Source: Salinibacter sp. 10B
Lineage (GTDB): Bacteria; Bacteroidota; Rhodothermia; Rhodothermales; Salinibacteraceae
Reading direction: 5' to 3'
DNA length: 64,000 nucleotides
Assembly (NCBI RefSeq): GCF_002954405.1
Contig: NZ_MQWC01000004.1
Span: forward strand, 4,010,613-4,074,612
In this document: positions 36,742 to 45,547 of the stretch, piece by piece
Numbering within the stretch: position 1 is the stretch's first letter
Layout: each line of letters starts with the position of its first letter
Program-made: the position numbers and the translations under genes
Notes under the pieces: model-generated
The model's input: only the letters and a program-made list of their open reading frames with translations
What the model was told of the DNA's origin: nothing
Databases searched by the model: none

Positions 36742-37977
36742 ATGCCAGACGATGCGACTCCTTCGGCGCCGTCGACGAAACACGACCGGCAGGACGGCTC
36801 GCGAGACGACTCTTCCTCTAACGCACAGGGCGAATCTGCCGGCCCTGCGCTTTATCAGCGCATCGGGACGGGCGGGGGCGTACCGTCCGCTGCCGAAACG
36901 GGATCGTCGGTCTATACCGTTGATCGAGTCGTGCGCTTTGTGTTAGGGGCCACGGGCGTGGCCCTCGCGGGGGGACTGCTCTGGTACTTCGCTGGGTTGG
37001 TGCTGTACCTCGTGGTGGGCGGTGTGCTAGCCTACTTGCTTCGGCCCCTCGTCGATTGGCAGCAGCGCCTAGGGCTCGGTCGAGTGCCTGCCATTCTCGT
37101 CACCTTTGTGTTGGGATTGGGGGGCATGGGGTTTGTACTCACTTCCATCGTCCCCTTCGTGGGAGAGCAGGTGCGAGAGCTCAGTCAGCTCATCAGTATC
37201 GATTTGGCCAAGGACGTGGCTACCTACCTCGAGAATCGGGCGCGCCAGGTAGCTCCCATTGAGCAGGGGGTGCTCGTACGAAACGTCGAACGGATGGCCC
37301 AAGCCCTCGTGCAAGGCGATCTGGTGAAGGGCGACCAGATGGCCGAGACGGTTGGGTCGGTCGTTGCGGTCTTCACCAACATCGTCTATGCCGTCGTCAT
37401 CATTCCCTTCGTCACGTTCTTTTTGCTGAAGGATGGCCTCCAGATTCGCCGAAGTCTGATGCGCCTGGTTCCGAATCAGTACCTGGAGGTGACGCTTGCC
37501 ATTCTGGACAAGGTCGAGAGCAATATCGGACGGTACTTCTGGGCTCTGTTGGTACAGTGCACGTCCATAGCAATTATCTCCTCTATCCTCTTGTGGATTG
37601 TCGGGCTTCAGAATGCGATCGCGATTGGCATCTTCACCGGGCTCGCCAATACAATCCCATACTTCGGTCCCTTCTTGGGCTTTCTCTGTGGGACGCTCGT
37701 TGGCATTGCCCAAACCGGCAATTTGATCCTCGTGCCGTGGGTGGCCCTTGCCATGGCCCTCACGCAATTGGCGGACAACGTATTGCTCCAGCCCCTGATT
37801 TTTTCGCGTGCCGCCAAGGCGCACCCACTCGTCATTCTCTTCGTGGTCCTGATCGGCGCTCAGCTGGGGGGCATTATCGGAATGCTTGTCGCCATTCCGC
37901 TGACCACGACGGTCCGGGTGGTGGTGGAGCAGCTCCTGTGGAGCCTGCGCAACTACCGAATCCTGCGCAGTTCATAG
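36742..37977 (+). CDS. AI-2E family transporter (PerM/YdiK-like permease)
   Basis: 411 residues. A ~65-residue hydrophilic Asp/Ser-rich N-terminus precedes about eight TM helices. The family signatures are IPFVTFFLLKDGLQIRRSL and GLANTIPYFGPFLGFLCGTL followed by LADNVLLQPLIFSRAAKAHPL. Members export diverse small molecules or Na+/H+; AI-2 export is proven for few. The substrate here is unknown. The start at ATG 36742 is chosen over an upstream in-frame GTG/TTG that overlaps recX. Confidence 0.9.
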   Translation: MPDDATPSAPSTKHDRQDGSRDDSSSNAQGESAGPALYQRIGTGGGVPSAAETGSSVYTVDRVVRFVLGATGVALAGGLLWYFAGLVLYLVVGGVLAYLLRPLVDWQQRLGLGRVPAILVTFVLGLGGMGFVLTSIVPFVGEQVRELSQLISIDLAKDVATYLENRARQVAPIEQGVLVRNVERMAQALVQGDLVKGDQMAETVGSVVAVFTNIVYAVVIIPFVTFFLLKDGLQIRRSLMRLVPNQYLEVTLAILDKVESNIGRYFWALLVQCTSIAIISSILLWIVGLQNAIAIGIFTGLANTIPYFGPFLGFLCGTLVGIAQTGNLILVPWVALAMALTQLADNVLLQPLIFSRAAKAHPLVILFVVLIGAQLGGIIGMLVAIPLTTTVRVVVEQLLWSLRNYRILRSS

Positions 37978-38032
37978 CGCACACGTCATTGGCGTCCTTC
38001 CCTCTCATCCTCTACACAGTTCATCCACACTC

Positions 38033-38890
38033 ATGTATACGAAGTCGAGCCCAGAGGCGTACGACCAGGATCTTTCAATGGCCGTGGACATGCTGCGAGA
38101 GCGTGTTGCCCGTGCGCCGGAGATGGCCCTGATCTTGGGATCGGGATTGGGGGGGCTGGCGGAGGCTGCGAGCAATACGACGGTCGTCAATGGGGGAGAC
38201 ATTCCCGGGTATCCAGCGTCAACCGTAGAGGGGCACGAAGGGCGCCTCATCTTTGGAATGCTGGAGGACACGTCGGTGGTCTTTGTGCAGGGGCGCGTGC
38301 ATTTGTACGAGGGGTATCCGGTCCAGACGCTGACGATGCCGGTTCGTCTCGTCCACGCCCTTGGGGCGGAGCAGATGGTCGTGACCAACTCGGCCGGAGG
38401 CATTAATCGGACGTTCCAGCCGGGCACCCTGATGTTGATCACCGGCCACCTCAACGTGGCGTTTGCGAGTCCAGGGGTGGGGGCCGGCGTTGCACCCTGG
38501 CATCGGGCGAATGCTGACGCTGAGGAGCTTGAGGGAGACTACTACGACGCGGCCTGGACCGACCGGGCCGAACGGGCGGCGTTGGATTTGGGGGTCGACG
38601 TGCGGCGCGGCGTCTACGCCTGGATGCTGGGGCCAAACTACGAGACCCCGGCGGAGATTCGGGCGCTGGACCGAATGGGGGCCGATGCGGTGGGCATGAG
38701 CACAGTCCCCGAGGTCTTGCAGGCGCAGATGCTGGGCATGCAGGTCGTGGGCCTCTCGACAATCACCAACCCGGCGGCGGGACTGGCGGCCGGCGAACTC
38801 GATCACGACGATGTGCTGGATGTTGGGCAGCGCGTGCGGGGCGATCTGATGACGCTGGTGCGCCGCATCGTGCGGGTGGCGGAGGGGTAA
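38033..38890 (+). CDS. punA: Purine nucleoside phosphorylase
   Basis: Trimeric-type PNP cleaving purine nucleosides with phosphate (inosine/guanosine/xanthosine). 285 residues. Conserved segments are ALILGSGLGGLAEA, GYPASTVEGHEGRL, FVQGRVHLYEGY, VTNSAGGINRTFQPGTLML, GPNYETPAEIRALDRMGADAVGMS and TNPAAGL. The Asn in STITNPAAG and Glu in NYETPAE match base-binding residues. Start ATG 38033. Purine salvage complements guaA. Confidence 0.94.
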   Translation: MYTKSSPEAYDQDLSMAVDMLRERVARAPEMALILGSGLGGLAEAASNTTVVNGGDIPGYPASTVEGHEGRLIFGMLEDTSVVFVQGRVHLYEGYPVQTLTMPVRLVHALGAEQMVVTNSAGGINRTFQPGTLMLITGHLNVAFASPGVGAGVAPWHRANADAEELEGDYYDAAWTDRAERAALDLGVDVRRGVYAWMLGPNYETPAEIRALDRMGADAVGMSTVPEVLQAQMLGMQVVGLSTITNPAAGLAAGELDHDDVLDVGQRVRGDLMTLVRRIVRVAEG

Positions 38891-39103
38891 TACCGGGTCC
38901 GGAAGTAGACTTTAGCTATTGAGGGGAACGTCAGGACATCAGCACAGGCGTGCCCGTACTCCTCCGTCTCCGATTTCGGGGAAAAACCCTCTGGCGAACA
39001 ACGTCACACTGTTGCCGCTCTCCTGCTCACACCCGTTCGAGGTACGCAGAAAGGCGAGGCCCTCCGGGCCCCCCCACGAATGAAGTGAACTGCCCACGAC
39101 AGT

Positions 39104-41224
39104 TCACGCTGCCGCTTCCGCCGTAGCGTCATTGACCACCTCTTCCTGCACGTTGTCCGGCATGACGTCGTAGTGGCTGAACCGAGTCATATGGAGGCCG
39201 CGGCCGTGGGTGACCGAGCGGAGGGCCGTTGAGTATTTATGGAGCTCCGCCTCGGGGACCTCTGCCTTGATCTGTTGCAGCGGTCCCTGTGTGTTGATGC
39301 CCTGGATGCGCCCGCGTCGCGTGTTGAGGTCACTAATCACGTCGCCCGTGTAGTCGTCCGGCGTCGTGACCGTAACCTCCCGGATCGGCTCCATCAGGAC
39401 CGGCGACGCGTCGTGGAAGGCGTTGCGAAAGCACTCGTACGCCGCCCGCTTAAACGCCGCCTCGTTCGAGTCCACCGGGTGCATGCCGCCGTCGTAGATG
39501 CACACGCGAATGTCGCCGACGGGAAACCCGGCGACGGGACCTTCCTGCATTGCGTCGAGGACACCCTTTTGGATGGAGGAGAAGAACTTGTTCATGTCGA
39601 TGACACCGCCGACGATCGCGTTGACGAAATGAATCTCGGCGCCCCATTCGGTCTCCACTGTTTCCTCGTCTCGGACGTCGACGAAGTCGGGGGGATGAAA
39701 ATCGCCGTCTAGCGGCTCCACCAGCATCGAGATGTCCGCAAACTCGCCGGCGCCGCCCGACTGCTTCTTGTGCCGGTAGTCCGCCGTCGCTCGGTTTTTG
39801 ATGGCTTCGCGGTACGAGACGCGCGGCGTGCTGAATGTAACCTCTACCCCCGCCCGGCGCTGCAGGCGCGACTTTGCAATCTGGAGGTGGAGTTCTCCCT
39901 GGCCGCTCAGTGTGAGCTGGTTGAGGATGGGGTCGTGGTCGTAGACGAGCGACGGGTCCTCCGCGGTAATCTGGTGGAGGCCCTGTGCGAGTTTGTCTTC
40001 CTTCCCGGTTTCCGTAGCCTCCACGGCCATCGTGTAACGGGGACGCGGGAACTGAATGGGAGGAATGACCACGTCTGAGCCCGATTCCCGGAGGGTATCG
40101 TTCGTATTGGTATCATCCAGTTTCACGAGGGCGCCGAGGTCGCCGGCCACGAGGCGGGGCACGTTCTGCCGATCTTCGCCGTTGAGCACGTAGATCTGCC
40201 CGATGCGTTCGGTGGCGCCGGTCTCGGCGTTTTCCAGGTCCGATCCCGATTCGAGCGTGCCGTCGTATGCTCGGACGTAGGAGTACTCGCCCACGTGCTC
40301 CTGGGCCATCGTACGGTACACGAATCCGACCGTCTCGTCGTCGGCGTCGGCTATGAGCGTATCGCCGTTTTCCGTCTGGACCGGACGATCGGCAGGAGAG
40401 GGGCACACATTGTCGATGAAGCTCATGAGGCGCGAGACGCCAATCACCTCCGTCGCGCTCGTCACGAACACCGGAAACAATTCCCGCTCCAGCATGGCGG
40501 CCCGCAATCCATCGCGCATCTGCGCCTCCGTCAACTTGCCCTGCTCAAAATACGTCTCCATAAGGGCCTCGTCGTTGGCGGCGATGTCTTCGACGAGCGT
40601 CTCGTGGAGCTCGTTGGCTTCCTCAGCAAAGGCCTCGTCAATCGGCTGCACCTCCGGCTCCGAGCTGTTCTCCGGGTAGTAGAGCTGCTGCATCCGCAGC
40701 ACGTCGATGAGGGAACGCGTGCCCTCCCCCGCCGGAATCTGAACGACCGTGGCGCCGCGCCCGAAGCGGTCCTCAATTTCGTCGACGATGGTGCGGAAGT
40801 CCGAGGCCTGCTGGTCGATGTGGTTAACGACGAAGAGGGAGGGGGTCTCCTCCTGCTCGCCGTACGTCCACGCCATCTCGGTGCCCACCTCCACGCCCGA
40901 GCGCGCATCCATCACGTAGAGGGCCGTATCCGCAACCTTCATCGCAGCGATCACTTCACTTGCAAAGTCCGGATAGCCCGGCGTGTCGAGGATGTTGATC
41001 TTGTCGCCGTGCCACTCGGCGTGCAGCAGCGAGGTGAAAATCGACATCTGCCGATCTTTCTCGCTGGGGTGGTAGTCGCTCTGCGTGGTGCCTTCGTTCA
41101 CGGAGCCGGGCCGTCCAATTTCGCCGCTGGTGTAGAGCATAGCCTCGGCCAGGGCCGTCTTGCCGCTGCCCTGATGCCCGACGAGGGCGACGTTGCGGAG
41201 GTCGGTAGGGGAAGAGACAGTCAT
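39104..41224 (-). CDS. Elongation factor G-like translational GTPase (EF-G2 type paralogue)
   Basis: 706 residues with EF-G domains I-V. G1 is VGHQGSGKTALAEA, G3 is DTPGYPDF, but G4 is FVVNHIDQQ, that is N-H-I-D where EF-G has NKxD. Domain II carries RIGQIYVLNGEDRQNVPRL; domain IV contains HKKQSGGAGEFADISMLVEP; domain V ends DVISDLNTRRGRIQGI. The GHxGSGKT P-loop places it with the EF-G2/FusA2 group rather than the str-operon EF-G, and no rpsL/rpsG/tuf flank it. Role is uncertain: ribosome recycling or stress translation. It has its own promoter and a downstream palindromic operator. Confidence 0.88.
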   Translation of the reverse strand: MTVSSPTDLRNVALVGHQGSGKTALAEAMLYTSGEIGRPGSVNEGTTQSDYHPSEKDRQMSIFTSLLHAEWHGDKINILDTPGYPDFASEVIAAMKVADTALYVMDARSGVEVGTEMAWTYGEQEETPSLFVVNHIDQQASDFRTIVDEIEDRFGRGATVVQIPAGEGTRSLIDVLRMQQLYYPENSSEPEVQPIDEAFAEEANELHETLVEDIAANDEALMETYFEQGKLTEAQMRDGLRAAMLERELFPVFVTSATEVIGVSRLMSFIDNVCPSPADRPVQTENGDTLIADADDETVGFVYRTMAQEHVGEYSYVRAYDGTLESGSDLENAETGATERIGQIYVLNGEDRQNVPRLVAGDLGALVKLDDTNTNDTLRESGSDVVIPPIQFPRPRYTMAVEATETGKEDKLAQGLHQITAEDPSLVYDHDPILNQLTLSGQGELHLQIAKSRLQRRAGVEVTFSTPRVSYREAIKNRATADYRHKKQSGGAGEFADISMLVEPLDGDFHPPDFVDVRDEETVETEWGAEIHFVNAIVGGVIDMNKFFSSIQKGVLDAMQEGPVAGFPVGDIRVCIYDGGMHPVDSNEAAFKRAAYECFRNAFHDASPVLMEPIREVTVTTPDDYTGDVISDLNTRRGRIQGINTQGPLQQIKAEVPEAELHKYSTALRSVTHGRGLHMTRFSHYDVMPDNVQEEVVNDATAEAAA

Positions 41225-41263
41225 GACAGTCCGGGGCTGGAGAGGAGAAATGCACAGAGATTG

Positions 41264-41279
41264 ACGGAAGCGCTTCCGT
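41264..41279. promoter_or_regulatory. LacI/Cre-type palindromic operator in the EF-G paralogue leader
   Basis: Perfect 16-base palindrome acggaagcgcttccgt, sharing the 12-base core GGAAGCGCTTCC with the phhA site at 17373-17388. It lies about 35 bases downstream of the -10 box at 41314-41319 and 40 bases before the start codon. A bound repressor here would act as a roadblock. Confidence 0.5.
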
Positions 41280-41313
41280 TCCGCAGGTGCCTATTGTGGA
41301 GGGAGGGACTTTA

Positions 41314-41341
41314 AAGATAGAAAACGTGAAGTGGGTGTCAA
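41314..41341 (-). promoter_or_regulatory. Sigma70-like promoter of the EF-G paralogue (TTGACA-16-TATCTT)
   Basis: On the minus strand TTGACA (41341-41336) and TATCTT (41319-41314) are 16 bases apart. The start codon is at 41224, giving a ~80-base leader that contains the palindrome at 41264-41279. Confidence 0.55.
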
Positions 41342-41587
41342 GGGCTGTTCCGCAGTCGTTGCGTCCCGCCAGACTCACGGCGTATGAAAGGAAACGAGCT
41401 TCTAAGTGTCCATTGTCATTGGGGTATAAAGGCGTTCGTGGACATTTGGATCTCTCCGGCCTGCTTCTGAGACGATGGAATGTGATATACTCCTGCGATA
41501 GAGTGACGGGGAAATATAGAGAGACTGCCATTCTGTAGCAGGAATGACCCTGTACAGCCATACACGTCTGGCAGCGGGGATAGCTTA
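41342..41587. other. Intergenic remainder between EF-G paralogue and SCO gene
   Basis: With the promoter and operator this forms a 363-base gap. The rest has no convincing ORF, RNA or terminator. It is A+T-richer than its surroundings near 41460-41530. Confidence 0.35.
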
Positions 41588-42460
41588 CTATTCAGCAGCT
41601 GCCACCGCCTGCATCACGTCCGTCGGGGTCCACTCGTTGCCGCGAAACAGGCGCTCGACCGTCCCGTCGGAGCCGACCACGGCTGTCACCAGATTATGGG
41701 TGATTTCCCCGTCACCCTGCGAGGTGTACACCCCGAAGAGGCTCGTCGCCCGGCGCACCTGCGACGAATCGCCCGTCGCAAACGTCCAGGTATCGAGCCG
41801 GTCCGTGTAGCGAGAGGCATAGTCCTGGAGCACGGCCGGGGTGTCGTGTGCCGGGTCGAAGCTGATGGACAGCAACTGCACTCTCTCGCCGTATTCCGCT
41901 CGGAGCTTCGGCTGGAGGGTCGCGAAATGCTTCGACATGCGAGGGCAGTAGTTTGGAATGGGGCACCGCGTGTAGATGAACGTGAGCACCAGTATGTCGC
42001 CGCGACAGTCCCCAATCCGCAATGAGTCGCCCGCCTGACTCATCAGGGTGAGGTCGGCCGGTACGCGGTCGCCCTCACTGACGGTCGAGGCCGTAGGGCC
42101 GCGCGTTGGGGCCTGCATCGAGCTGTTTTGGGCGGGGTCTTGCGCTACCAGACTGTCCGCAATCGCCCACAATTCTACAATTTCGGCCCGTTCTTCAGAG
42201 ACCCTCAGCCGAAATTGAATGGCGTCTCCCATGTCGAGGCCATTCAGCAGGCCAGCATCCCGCACAGGCAACGGCATCGTCATCGGGGGCATGTAGCCGG
42301 GAATTCGCTCGTGCTCGACGAAGAGCGTCGTGTCGTTCTTGAATCCGGCGACGCGCCCCTGTACGTCGTAGGTTTGATTGTCGAAAATCATCGTGTAGGC
42401 GAACGTCCCCATCGCTAGGATGAGGCCGATCCCCAGAAGGGGGCGTAGTGTCTTCATCAT
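41588..42460 (-). CDS. SCO1/SenC-family copper chaperone fused to an N-terminal CusF-like domain
   Basis: 290 residues with an N-terminal TM anchor (LLGIGLILAMGTFAYTMIF). Residues 31-100 resemble the CusF_Ec copper-binding domain: VAGFKNDTTLFVEHERIPGY with MPPMTMPLPV (Met/His ligands). Residues 130-290 are the SCO thioredoxin fold with Cys166 and Cys172 in TRCPIPNYCPRMS and the distal ligand His254 in ITHNLV. SCO proteins deliver Cu to cytochrome oxidase CuA; the fused CusF part could hand copper over. The gene lies after a TonB receptor and a His/Cys-rich exported protein on the same strand. Confidence 0.9.
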   Translation of the reverse strand: MMKTLRPLLGIGLILAMGTFAYTMIFDNQTYDVQGRVAGFKNDTTLFVEHERIPGYMPPMTMPLPVRDAGLLNGLDMGDAIQFRLRVSEERAEIVELWAIADSLVAQDPAQNSSMQAPTRGPTASTVSEGDRVPADLTLMSQAGDSLRIGDCRGDILVLTFIYTRCPIPNYCPRMSKHFATLQPKLRAEYGERVQLLSISFDPAHDTPAVLQDYASRYTDRLDTWTFATGDSSQVRRATSLFGVYTSQGDGEITHNLVTAVVGSDGTVERLFRGNEWTPTDVMQAVAAAE

Positions 42461-42567
42461 CGTGGGAGGGGGGAAATGCCGGGAACGAAAAATTAGAGCC
42501 GACCGCTTCCGTCAGAGTGTGCGTGCTCCGGGCTTCTGAACCGGAATCGTCGGGCGTCCAGGGTCGA

Positions 42568-42632
42568 AAACCATCCCAGGAGACGTACGGAACGCCGCCT
42601 TCGGGGGGAGGGCGGCAGTCCGTACGTCTGGG
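42568..42632 (-). terminator. Strong hairpin between TonB receptor and SCO genes
   Basis: Arms 42575-42599 and 42611-42632 pair over ~20 bases (agacgtacgga/tccgtacgtct and gccgcc/ggcggc blocks). On the minus strand the stem is followed by tggttttcg, a weak T-run. It lies 18 bases beyond the receptor's stop and 115 bases before the SCO start, so it may terminate or attenuate read-through within the copper cluster. Confidence 0.5.
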
Positions 42633-42649
42633 CATTCTCGCAGGAGAAA

Positions 42650-45022
42650 TTAGAACCGAACGGTCAGGTCCGTCGTGAATACGCGGCCGGGCTCCGGAAT
42701 GGGCGTCCCGACGTACGGATTTTTTGCGTTGAGGTGGTTCACGTAGTTTGTGTCCGTGAGATTGCACACGCCGCCGTCGAGCGACACACCGTATCCCAGC
42801 TCTACCCCGGCGCTGAGGTTCCACGTGACGTAGCCCTCCGTCGGCGTTTCGCCAAGCACTGTCGCCACTCGATCTTGCTCCACGGCGGCGTTCAGCGTGC
42901 TTTCGATGTAGTAGCGTCCCCGGGGCGGCTCCCAGCGAAGCCGCAGGTCGCCGTGCAGCGGAGAGAGGCCCAAGGCGGGCTGATTCGTTTCCAGGTTTTT
43001 CCCCCAGAGGTAGCTCCCCCGTACGCGGGCCGTGAGCGATGGGAGCACCGCGACCGACGCCGTAGTTTCGCCGCCGTAAAAGTGTGCGGTGCCGTTTGCG
43101 TAGCGGAACGGGCCCTCCGCAAAGATTGGAAGAGGGAGCATCGGTTCCACGTCCGGCGCGTTTCGGAGCGTGATGTAGTTGGAGATGCGGCGGGCAAAGC
43201 CGCTGACTTTGACGGCGACACGATCATAGCGCGCCTCCAGTTCAAAGTCGGTTTGCCAAGAGCGCTCCGGATCCAGGCGCGGGTTGCCGATGAACTCGGC
43301 GCTCGTCTGCGCCTTGTTCGAGGGAAAGCGGTCGGCAAAGCGCTCCAGTGCACTGGCCGTTCGTACGGCCGTGCCCCCGCCCACCGAGAGGGACCACGCG
43401 GGCGAGAGGGGCACCGAGAGCATCAGCGCCCCGCTCACGTTGAGCTCCTGCTGGTTGAGGGCGTTCACGTCGAGCGACCCGTCGCCCGGGGCGGCGATGT
43501 CGAGGTACACGTCCGTGACCTGAGACTCATCGGCTCCGGTCCAAACGGCGTCGGTGCGCACCGTGCCGGTGGCTTCGACACTCCCGAACAGGCGTGTGGC
43601 CTGGGCAAAGATGCCCGCGTCGGCGATGGAGACGCCCGGCCAGATTTGGTTGCTCTCGTAGAAGGGGGGCGTCATCGGCGTCCCGTTCATGACGACCTGG
43701 AAGGGCCGCTCTGCGTCGCGGTAGGCCCGGTAGCCGTCGACCCCAACCGTGAGGCGGAGGTCCGAAGCGGGCGCCATTTCCGTCGCGAATCGTCCCCCGA
43801 CCGTTGTGATGTCGGAATGGACCGAGACGCGCAACGGGGGGCCGGGAAAATCCTCAGAGGCGTAGGTGACCTTGCCCTCATTATTCATCGTGTGGAGGGT
43901 TTGGTAGCCGTACGCCTTCGCGGTGACGGAGCGCACGAGGCCCTGGCCCGAGGCATATTCGTACCCAAGCCGTGCCCGTCCGCTCTTGAAGACCGTCGCG
44001 TTCAGCAGCCGGCCCGGGTAGTTCACGTCGTCCTGTTGCTGATACCCGCCCCCGGCCGTGAGGCGCTGGTTATCGTCGATCTTGTAGCCGACCTTGGCGC
44101 GGAGCTCGCGGTTCAAGAAGTCCGCCGGGACCGACGTTCCGTCTCCGGCGTCGTAGTCATTCCCTTCACGATAGGCGCCATCGATGCGGTACGCGAACGA
44201 ACCGCGTCGCCCATTCGCGGTGCCGGTGACGTCGTAGGAGCCGAAATTTGTGTCATAGCCACTTTTAACCTGCCCACTCACCGGCTCGTCCCGTGGTACG
44301 CGGAAGAGGTCGTTCGTCTCGACCCGAATGGCACTGAGTTGACCGCCGCCCCAGGTGAGCGCGTACGGTCCTTTCGCTACCTCGATGCTCTGCATGGTCG
44401 AGGGGCCGGTGTGACTCAGCGGCGAGTCCATGCGGGCCGGGCCGGCGGGAAAGGTGCGCATGCCGTCGACGTAGACGCCGACTTGTGTTGCGCGCAGACC
44501 CCGTACGACGGGATCGAGGCCGATGGGCCCGCGCCGGACGGCATCGGTCCCGGGGAGGGTGCGCATCAGTTCTCCGGCATCACGGGGACTCGCTTCCTGA
44601 ATGCCGGCTTTTCGGACCTTTTCGGCGGCTTCGCGGGCCCGACGTTCGGCTGTGACCTCCACCGCTTCGAGGCCGACGGTCCGTGATGAGAGCGAGAGTT
44701 CAAGGCGGACTGTTTCGCCCGCGACCACGCGGAGGTCGCGTGAGAGGGGGGCATAGCCGACGAAGCGGGCCTGTATCGTGTATTGGCCGGGCGGGAGATC
44801 CTCCACGACGAAGCGACCTTCAGGTCCGGTACTCGTCCCGCGCCGGATGTCGTTAGCGGTTCCTTTCACCAGTACATTCACACTGGGCAAGGGGCGGCCC
44901 GTCTCCGCGTTGATCGTACGCCCGCTCACGGCACCGGTCGATTGGGCGAACACCGGGGCGCTTCCGACAACAGAAAGGATGAAAAGTACAGTGAGGGTAC
45001 AGAGGGTACGAATGGGTCTCAT
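42650..45022 (-). CDS. TonB-dependent receptor, probably copper-related (OprC/NosA-like)
   Basis: 790-residue outer-membrane receptor from ATG 45022 (a start 5 codons earlier is possible). Signal peptide (LTVLFILSVVGSAPVFAQ), carboxypeptidase-regulatory-like domain (SGRTINAETGRPLPSVNVLV), plug (DAGELMRTLPGTDAVRRGPI, VVRGLRATQVGVYVDGMRTF), 22-strand-type barrel ending PGRVFTTDLTVRF. The plug motif with RGPIGLDPVVRG resembles copper receptors of the NosA/OprC group. The SCO-CusF gene downstream and His/Cys-rich protein upstream strengthen a copper role. No STN domain, so it is not FecI-controlled. Confidence 0.88.
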   Translation of the reverse strand: MRPIRTLCTLTVLFILSVVGSAPVFAQSTGAVSGRTINAETGRPLPSVNVLVKGTANDIRRGTSTGPEGRFVVEDLPPGQYTIQARFVGYAPLSRDLRVVAGETVRLELSLSSRTVGLEAVEVTAERRAREAAEKVRKAGIQEASPRDAGELMRTLPGTDAVRRGPIGLDPVVRGLRATQVGVYVDGMRTFPAGPARMDSPLSHTGPSTMQSIEVAKGPYALTWGGGQLSAIRVETNDLFRVPRDEPVSGQVKSGYDTNFGSYDVTGTANGRRGSFAYRIDGAYREGNDYDAGDGTSVPADFLNRELRAKVGYKIDDNQRLTAGGGYQQQDDVNYPGRLLNATVFKSGRARLGYEYASGQGLVRSVTAKAYGYQTLHTMNNEGKVTYASEDFPGPPLRVSVHSDITTVGGRFATEMAPASDLRLTVGVDGYRAYRDAERPFQVVMNGTPMTPPFYESNQIWPGVSIADAGIFAQATRLFGSVEATGTVRTDAVWTGADESQVTDVYLDIAAPGDGSLDVNALNQQELNVSGALMLSVPLSPAWSLSVGGGTAVRTASALERFADRFPSNKAQTSAEFIGNPRLDPERSWQTDFELEARYDRVAVKVSGFARRISNYITLRNAPDVEPMLPLPIFAEGPFRYANGTAHFYGGETTASVAVLPSLTARVRGSYLWGKNLETNQPALGLSPLHGDLRLRWEPPRGRYYIESTLNAAVEQDRVATVLGETPTEGYVTWNLSAGVELGYGVSLDGGVCNLTDTNYVNHLNAKNPYVGTPIPEPGRVFTTDLTVRF

Positions 45023-45085
45023 AAGAGAGTCCTCCACGAATCAGTCAGTCCCATGCCCGGATCCTGACGGGACACGGGATCCTAT

Positions 45086-45547
45086 TCAGGCAAAAGAAGA
45101 GGCCTGCAGGATCGGATCAGGCCGGTCGGGGGCCTGAGGTCGTGGAGGATGAAAGACATCGTCGCCCGTCCGCTGCGATGATCGCGTGACGGAGGTGGAG
45201 CGGTGGACGATCGGTCGAGGACGAGGCCCCGGAAGTACTTCCGGGGACGGCGGTCTCCACTTCGGGGACGTGGCCGTAAGGAGGGCCGTCGAGGGGACCG
45301 AGGGGCAAGACTGGAGGGTGGGCTCGTCAGGCGTGTCCGAGGAGCTATGACTGCACTGGCATGGCCCGTCCGGATTCATGGGACAGTAGCCTGCAGGATG
45401 GGAGCACTCGTGGTGGGCCTGCGCAGGCTGGAAATGGTGTACGAGGGTATGGATCGGGAGGCCCTGCGCCCCGATGGCACAGACCAGGAGCAATACAAGT
45501 ACTTGCCCCCATCCGGATCGGCAAAATGCGAAGGACCAACTCGGCAT
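45086..45547 (-). CDS. Exported His/Cys-rich putative metal-binding protein
   Basis: 153 residues, no family recognised. A signal/TM segment (GQVLVLLLVCAIGAQGLP, about 14-31) is followed by a compact metal-ligand region, residues 33-67, with HTLVHHF, HHECSHPAGYCPMNP and CQCSHSS: six His and four Cys in 35 residues. The rest is Pro/Ser-rich and probably disordered. It is the first gene of a minus-strand cluster with a TonB receptor (64 bases downstream) and a SCO-CusF protein. Inference: a periplasmic copper-binding or -sensing protein. Confidence 0.65.
   Translation of the reverse strand: MPSWSFAFCRSGWGQVLVLLLVCAIGAQGLPIHTLVHHFQPAQAHHECSHPAGYCPMNPDGPCQCSHSSSDTPDEPTLQSCPSVPSTALLTATSPKWRPPSPEVLPGPRPRPIVHRSTSVTRSSQRTGDDVFHPPRPQAPDRPDPILQASSFA

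Noticed and set aside
38930-39103. Possible terminator between punA and the EF-G paralogue
   Set aside because: Only a 5-bp GGCCC/GGGCC stem and an interrupted T-run; too weak to annotate.
40295-41314. A 339-codon plus-strand open frame opposite the EF-G paralogue
   Set aside because: It covers the reverse complement of the GTPase domain; no motifs of its own.
42734-44686. A 650-codon plus-strand open frame opposite the TonB receptor
   Set aside because: The minus-strand TonB receptor has signal peptide, plug and barrel; the opposite frame is Arg/Ala/Val-rich with no motif.
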